This document shows, piece by piece, positions 59,401 through 64,000 of a stretch of 64,000 nucleotides of DNA; the first letter of the stretch is position 1, and each line of letters starts with the position of its first letter. Position numbers and translations under genes: made by a program. A model generated the notes under the pieces. That model saw only the letters and a list, made by a program, of their open reading frames with translations, did not search any database and was not told the origin of the DNA. This stretch comes from Strigops habroptila (Eukaryota > Chordata > Aves > Psittaciformes > Psittacidae), in assembly GCF_004027225.2 (NCBI RefSeq), contig NC_044290.2:8324906-8388905 (forward strand), in the 5' to 3' direction.

Positions 59401-60379
59401 CTGGTGTCCTCTGTGGGGTGATCACACAAATACCTGGATTCCATGTGCAGTGATTCCACAGTCCAGCTCATATTTCTGCTCAGGAGAGTAAGGGTTTTCC
59501 ATTAGCCAAATTTCTGTTTCAAAATCTGCCATTCTTCGTCACTGGGCCCAGCACTCTTTACAGTCCATCTGTTTCTGCATAAGAAGAGAAGGTAAAATCA
59601 CATGCCAGCAGAGAAAATTACCTTTGCATCAGATACTATCTTTTCAATAGTGTGTACAGTTAGCTGAGAATACTGTGTCCCGTCCCTCACTGAGATTCTT
59701 AGAATACCAAAACTAATTGATAACAGTTGAATTGGGCACACTTCTAAAACACAAAAGTACAATTCCATCAGAGCTGTGCACCTTTATTTCCTTTCTCTTT
59801 GCATCAGGCTTTGGATCTTTCTTCCATTCAGCGTTCTTCTAACCATTAAGTACTAATATCAACCAGACTGTAAAGGCTAATGAGGATGCAGAGTATAGGA
59901 AGAACTGTAAATGAAGCACCCTTGTACAGCTTCTAAGGCTGGTAAGAGCATGCATTTTCTATGCACACTGGCTTTGTATCTCATCTATCCCTTTCCACAC
60001 AAAAATACCAGGTAATTATCATTCCTCCTAATGTCTTTCCCAGTGTAGATCAAAGAGCAATGTGGGTTTCTACGTGTGATTTTATGCAGTAAAGATTTCC
60101 CTCTTTGCAGTTTGAATGATGTGTTTCTGTATGGGGGAATTGCTCAGGACACAGGAATGGGAGGAATGAGGAGGCTTCTGGGCTATTATATTGCCTGGAG
60201 CTGGCAGTTCCAACAAGGTACAGGGGAACTAGATTAACACTGCTGGCTGTGAGTGCCCTGGTCAGGAACCTGCCTGTTTGTGTGAGCTGGTGCAGCAAGG
60301 GCTCCCTCCTTCCCTCAGCCCCTGGGAGCTCTTGGTGGGGCTCATTTCTGTGCTCTTTCAGCATTAGCAGTCCCGGCTC

Positions 60380-60470
60380 CTGCTGTGCCGCCGCTGTCAC
60401 AGCCTGCTTATCTGTGCTTCCCTTCTCCTGACGTCAGAGGAGTCAGCTGCTGCTCGAACCTGTCAACCTC
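60380..60470. promoter_or_regulatory. Candidate regulatory block with a perfect CRE
   Basis: A GATA-type CTTATCT (60408-60414), a full palindromic CRE TGACGTCA (60429-60436) and a GAGTCAGCTGC, which resembles a Maf half-site (60440-60450), fall within about 45 bases, next to a GC-richer stretch from 60240. Full CREs are rare by chance in CpG-depleted intron DNA. Function is inference. Confidence 0.3.
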
Positions 60471-61559
60471 ATTTCAGGCTTGGTAATTATCCCACCATAG
60501 TGAGTGGTTCTGCACATTACTTCCTCTGTTTCTTTGAGGAAGGACGTTATGTCCCAGCCACACTCTTCTGAAAGGTTAAGCATCTTTCTCTTCAACTGAG
60601 TGGAAGATTTTTCCTTTAATTATACCTTTCTGCCTGATGTTTGTCATCGTAACTAATGTGTGTCTCCCTATGCTGAATGCATCCAGTACTCATTCCTCTC
60701 AGGATTTGTGTCAAAGCATTAATTTGCCATGAAATTTCTTTCATTCATTTTAATTTCAGGACTGCCGCTCAGGCGTTTGCATTTGAGATCAGATCTCAAG
60801 ATCTACATTTCATCCTCTGTATCTGTGAGCATGCCAAAAGCTGACCACATTCCCTTCTAACAGCTGGGTTCAAAACTGATTTCAGGAGACCGGGTTAGAG
60901 CTGTGGATGCCCAAATTGTGCTGCCCTGGGCAGGTGTCTGGCTGCCTCTCAGACCACAATCTAAATTGTATTTGAATGTAGATGTTGCGTGTGAAACACT
61001 GGGCTGTGTTCTGGTTGCTATTGTTTAGTTAGTTTTATGCATTGAGGAGAGAAAGTAACAATGAAAGCACACAGTCAAGAGAAGTGACTGGCTGAAACAC
61101 TTGCTTCAGATCTTTAAGGCTTGAAGTCCAGCCTGTAAGGGTGATGCTGACAGAACTGGGTGATACCGTGTCTCAGGGGTCTGCCATTGCACTTAGCCGT
61201 GGTTTTGACCTGTGAATCAGAGAAGAACAAATGAAGTGCCATCGTATGGCTGGCAGAAAAGTGTCTGGTGCTGATTTTGCTTAAGCCAAGCAGTTTGGAT
61301 TCAGTGCCTGGATTTCAGCACAAGCCTGGAGCATGCTTGTAGCAGTGGCACTAGCTTTAGGCTCTGCTTTGGTGGTTTTCTTTTTGCAGCTTCCCTTTGG
61401 CTTTAGGCACTGTGTTTTCACTGGTATAGGGGATGTGTGAGCTGTATGCTGTGACCTACCTACCTACCAGTCATGGTTCAGACTTGCTCTGTTCTCCCCA
61501 CCCTCTCCAGCCTCTTCTGCCGGTCTTTGGTATTTTGTTTGTTCTTTGCGTGTGACAAC

Positions 61560-62040
61560 ACCTCAATTAAAACGTGACTGCAGATGTGTCAGCAAGGAAG
61601 GCGCTGAGAAGATGTTGGCTAATGAATGGCACTGTGTGCCCACCTCTCCCCCCAGTTTTACTTCAAAAATGATAATTATTTCTAGAGTAGAAGCCATTCG
61701 GCTGACGTCTCACAGCTGAAAGCCATGAAAAGCATTATTCTGTGTAAGTTCCCTTTGTGTGGATGAGAACAATCACGTCAGGCTCACGCACCACAAGCTG
61801 CCGAGAGGAAGAATATTTTGCCTAAAAACGAATCCATGCTGCATCGCTTCTAGATAAGCCTGATGTTACCCAAATATTTTCCTCCTCGTTGTTTAAAGAC
61901 AAAACATGCTGCACCCACATGACCAGTTGCCAGCTGCATCTCTTGAAATCTTGGCTATTTAATGCCATATTTGACTTATGCTAATGAATGAGATGATAAT
62001 GGGCTGTGCTTCGTCTCAGCTTGTCACAGCTTTTGCTAAC
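61560..62040. promoter_or_regulatory. Candidate conserved enhancer-like block in intron 1
   Basis: About 480 bases have an unusual density of developmental-factor-like motifs: homeodomain ATGATAATTATTT (61668-61680), CRE-like CTGACGTC, SOX-like AACAAT, CAGCTG E-boxes, and POU/homeodomain ATGCTAATGAATGAG (61978-61992). CpGs are retained in several places. There is no coding frame. Conservation cannot be measured from one sequence. Confidence 0.3.
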
Positions 62041-64000
62041 AGCCTTGTTTCCCAGGAAGCCTTGGTTTCAGTTCTGGTGGCAGTGGAGGAGAAGGTGTTA
62101 ATGCAGCCCTGCTTATTTTAGCAAGTGAGTGAATTGGTGGTTTTAGGAAAACAGCTCTACACGTTAACCCTTTGTTTCCAGAGCAACACAAAAAAATCAC
62201 TGTAGAGTGAGCAGATGGCTCTGGCATATTTTTAACCTTTCTCTCTGTTCCCATGGTATTCCAGACTGTGTGGGATTCCCCATAGACTGTTGTAAGATCG
62301 GTGGGCCCAGCCAAATGTCTTGTTTTGCAACACAGCGTCAGAGGGAAGGAGGGAAATAGAATCCTGTTCAAATCAGCTCTGTTTAAGTAACTTTAAATGA
62401 GAGGTTCTCACATACAGGATCATGGGTGGTGGGGGAGTCTGAAGAGAGATGCTGGTCTTATGATTCTGGTGCTTGCTCATTGTCAGCTGCTACTTTATGT
62501 TAGGAGGGACAAAACAAATGAGAAATACTGTTCTAGTGGTATTGTCTGTATAAGCAATTGATGCATCCAAAGGTGTAGATGGCAGAGGAAAACCTCACCG
62601 GGATTTTGGTGGTCTCTGGCTTGCAGATAGGATGGGGCAAAGTAGTTTCCGTAACTGTGAACAGTCTCTTTGGGATGTGTGCTCTGAGGAAGTTCTGAAA
62701 ACTTCTTAATTCCAGGCAATGGTCAGAGTCAGAGCTATTCACATAGTTAATTTCCAATTTTTTTGGTGATTCTCTGTGGTCATTAAATGTTTTGTTCTGT
62801 AATAAAGAGGTTAACCAGTGAGCTGTATGGTGTAAGAGAAGGGGTTCCTTAGGTGTAACAACTTCTGGGTCTCAGCTGTGGTTAGAAATCCTAAGTCTAA
62901 GAGTGTTAACTACAAAATCTGGGTATGTAATATGGCAAGAGTTGTATTTGTTGTTATCCCAAAGTAGGCTTGTGTGATCATGTGTATTAAAGGCTGCAAG
63001 TGATTTCTCAATAGAGAACAGAAATCATAGCATCAATTTTCCTGGCACTGCCGGTTACACACGTGTTCACTGAGGTTCATGGAGTATTATGTTCTCTTAA
63101 TAGCTTATTGACATATTAGAGTGCTTGAAACAAATCTGTCCCTAATGCGGTCTGTTTTCTCTGTGCAGTACTGTATGGCTCAGTCTTTCACTGTCAGAAG
63201 ATAATAAAATGCTATTTGATATAGAATAAGGAAACAAGATGATGGTACGGGTCTGCCCAGTGGGCAAGTTTCATTACAATACAGTAGAGTTTAGTAATAC
63301 CTGTGTATTGGCCTGTGTATCAGGCCAAATCATTTGTGTGTTTGGTGCTCCATGTAGAATAAAGCAGATGTATGAAGAGGTGACAGACATCACTCCATAG
63401 TGCTGAGAAATTAGAAGGCAGACTATAGAGGGCAAGTGAGACAGGGTAAAAACCCAATAACCTACAGCATGGACCAGCTTAGTGCAGACTCCATTGTCTT
63501 CTGTGGTATCATCACCTTTACATTGCCCTTCTGATGTGGTTTAAGTATTGCCATAGCCATTTTAAAGAAGGAGAAGCCAAAGCAGATGAAATCATTTGCT
63601 GGTAGCAGCATGCTACTGGTAAACTTGCAGCTCTGACTCCCATGGTCACTGAATACCATCTCTTTCCCCAGCAGCATGGATCTCGGTCTAGACAGTTAAA
63701 CCGTCCTGCCCTAGAGGGTGTGACATGAATCCTGTAGCTCCTGCCCTCAGCACTCCCATGAGCTTGGCAGAGGCAATTAGCTGTGCTCCTCCTCTGTTTG
63801 CCACTTCTGTGCTCCAAAGCTTCTCCACCAGGAACAGGCAGGTGTGTCCCAGCAGATGTGGAGCACTTGCTGCCCTTGCATTCCTGAAGGATAGCAGGGA
63901 CACGAGCTGACCCCATGTGTGCTGCAGATCTGCAGTGCTCTGCCATTCCCACTTCAGTAGTTCAATGCATTCACCATCTGTCACCCACCTGAGTCAAGGT

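Larger units (their letters stand above)
31153..64000 (+). other. RAB11FIP4: RAB11FIP4 intron 1 (start only, more than 32.8 kb)
   Basis: No later FIP4 exon was found: the expected exon 2 peptide (VEKLVKYLDPNDLGRI-like) does not occur. A long first intron is also present in mammalian RAB11FIP4. The first 550 bases are GC-rich CpG-island tail; the rest is ordinary unique DNA with very few repeats. Short open frames throughout have no family resemblance. Specific blocks inside are listed separately. Confidence 0.8.

Noticed and set aside
1-64000. Search for CRISPR arrays, operons, prophage, toxin-antitoxin or defence systems
   Set aside because: Introns, CpG islands, ERV LTRs and vertebrate genes show this is eukaryotic nuclear DNA. 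No regularly spaced repeats or bacterial-type gene clusters are present.

Overview
This is nuclear DNA from a bird, probably a songbird. Most of it is non-coding. The genes are split by GT-AG introns, promoters sit in CpG islands, and the repeats are avian: two solo LTRs of a class III (ERVL-like) endogenous retrovirus of the kind common in passerines, plus CR1 scraps. The species call is inference from recognised repeat and protein families; no search was run.

Layout. (1) 1-82, minus: the first coding bases of a RING-finger gene, most likely TRIM25, which continues off the left edge behind a CpG-island promoter. (2) 3704-8976, minus: the complete coding sequence of COIL (coilin), 7 exons, 600 codons. 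(3) 9142-20448, plus: the complete coding sequence of SCPEP1, a serine carboxypeptidase, 13 exons, 441 codons. COIL and SCPEP1 are head to head with only 165 bp between their start codons, so they share a bidirectional CpG-island promoter. (4) 20449-30967: about 10 kb between genes, holding an LTR, a hAT-like DNA transposon relic, a small palindrome-rich CpG patch and one unexplained short open frame. (5) 31009-31152, plus: the first coding exon of RAB11FIP4, an EF-hand Rab11 effector, with a strong uORF whose stop overlaps the first in-frame ATG. (6) 31153-64000: the start of a very long first intron (more than 32.8 kb) in which I find no coding exon, only fossil repeats and a few candidate regulatory blocks.

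The genes do not form one pathway. TRIM25 is a ubiquitin/ISG15 E3 ligase of innate immunity, coilin scaffolds nuclear Cajal bodies, SCPEP1 is a secretory/lysosomal peptidase, and RAB11FIP4 acts in recycling endosomes. TRIM25-COIL-SCPEP1 is an old conserved gene order (human 17q22). In human, RAB11FIP4 lies far away at 17q11.2, so its position next to SCPEP1 marks a rearrangement between lineages.

I looked for an undescribed system and see no convincing one. The best leads are the RAB11FIP4 uORF overlap, the CpG/palindrome patch near 27.0 kb, the short frame at 28.25 kb and the regulatory-looking blocks at 60.4 and 61.6-62.0 kb.
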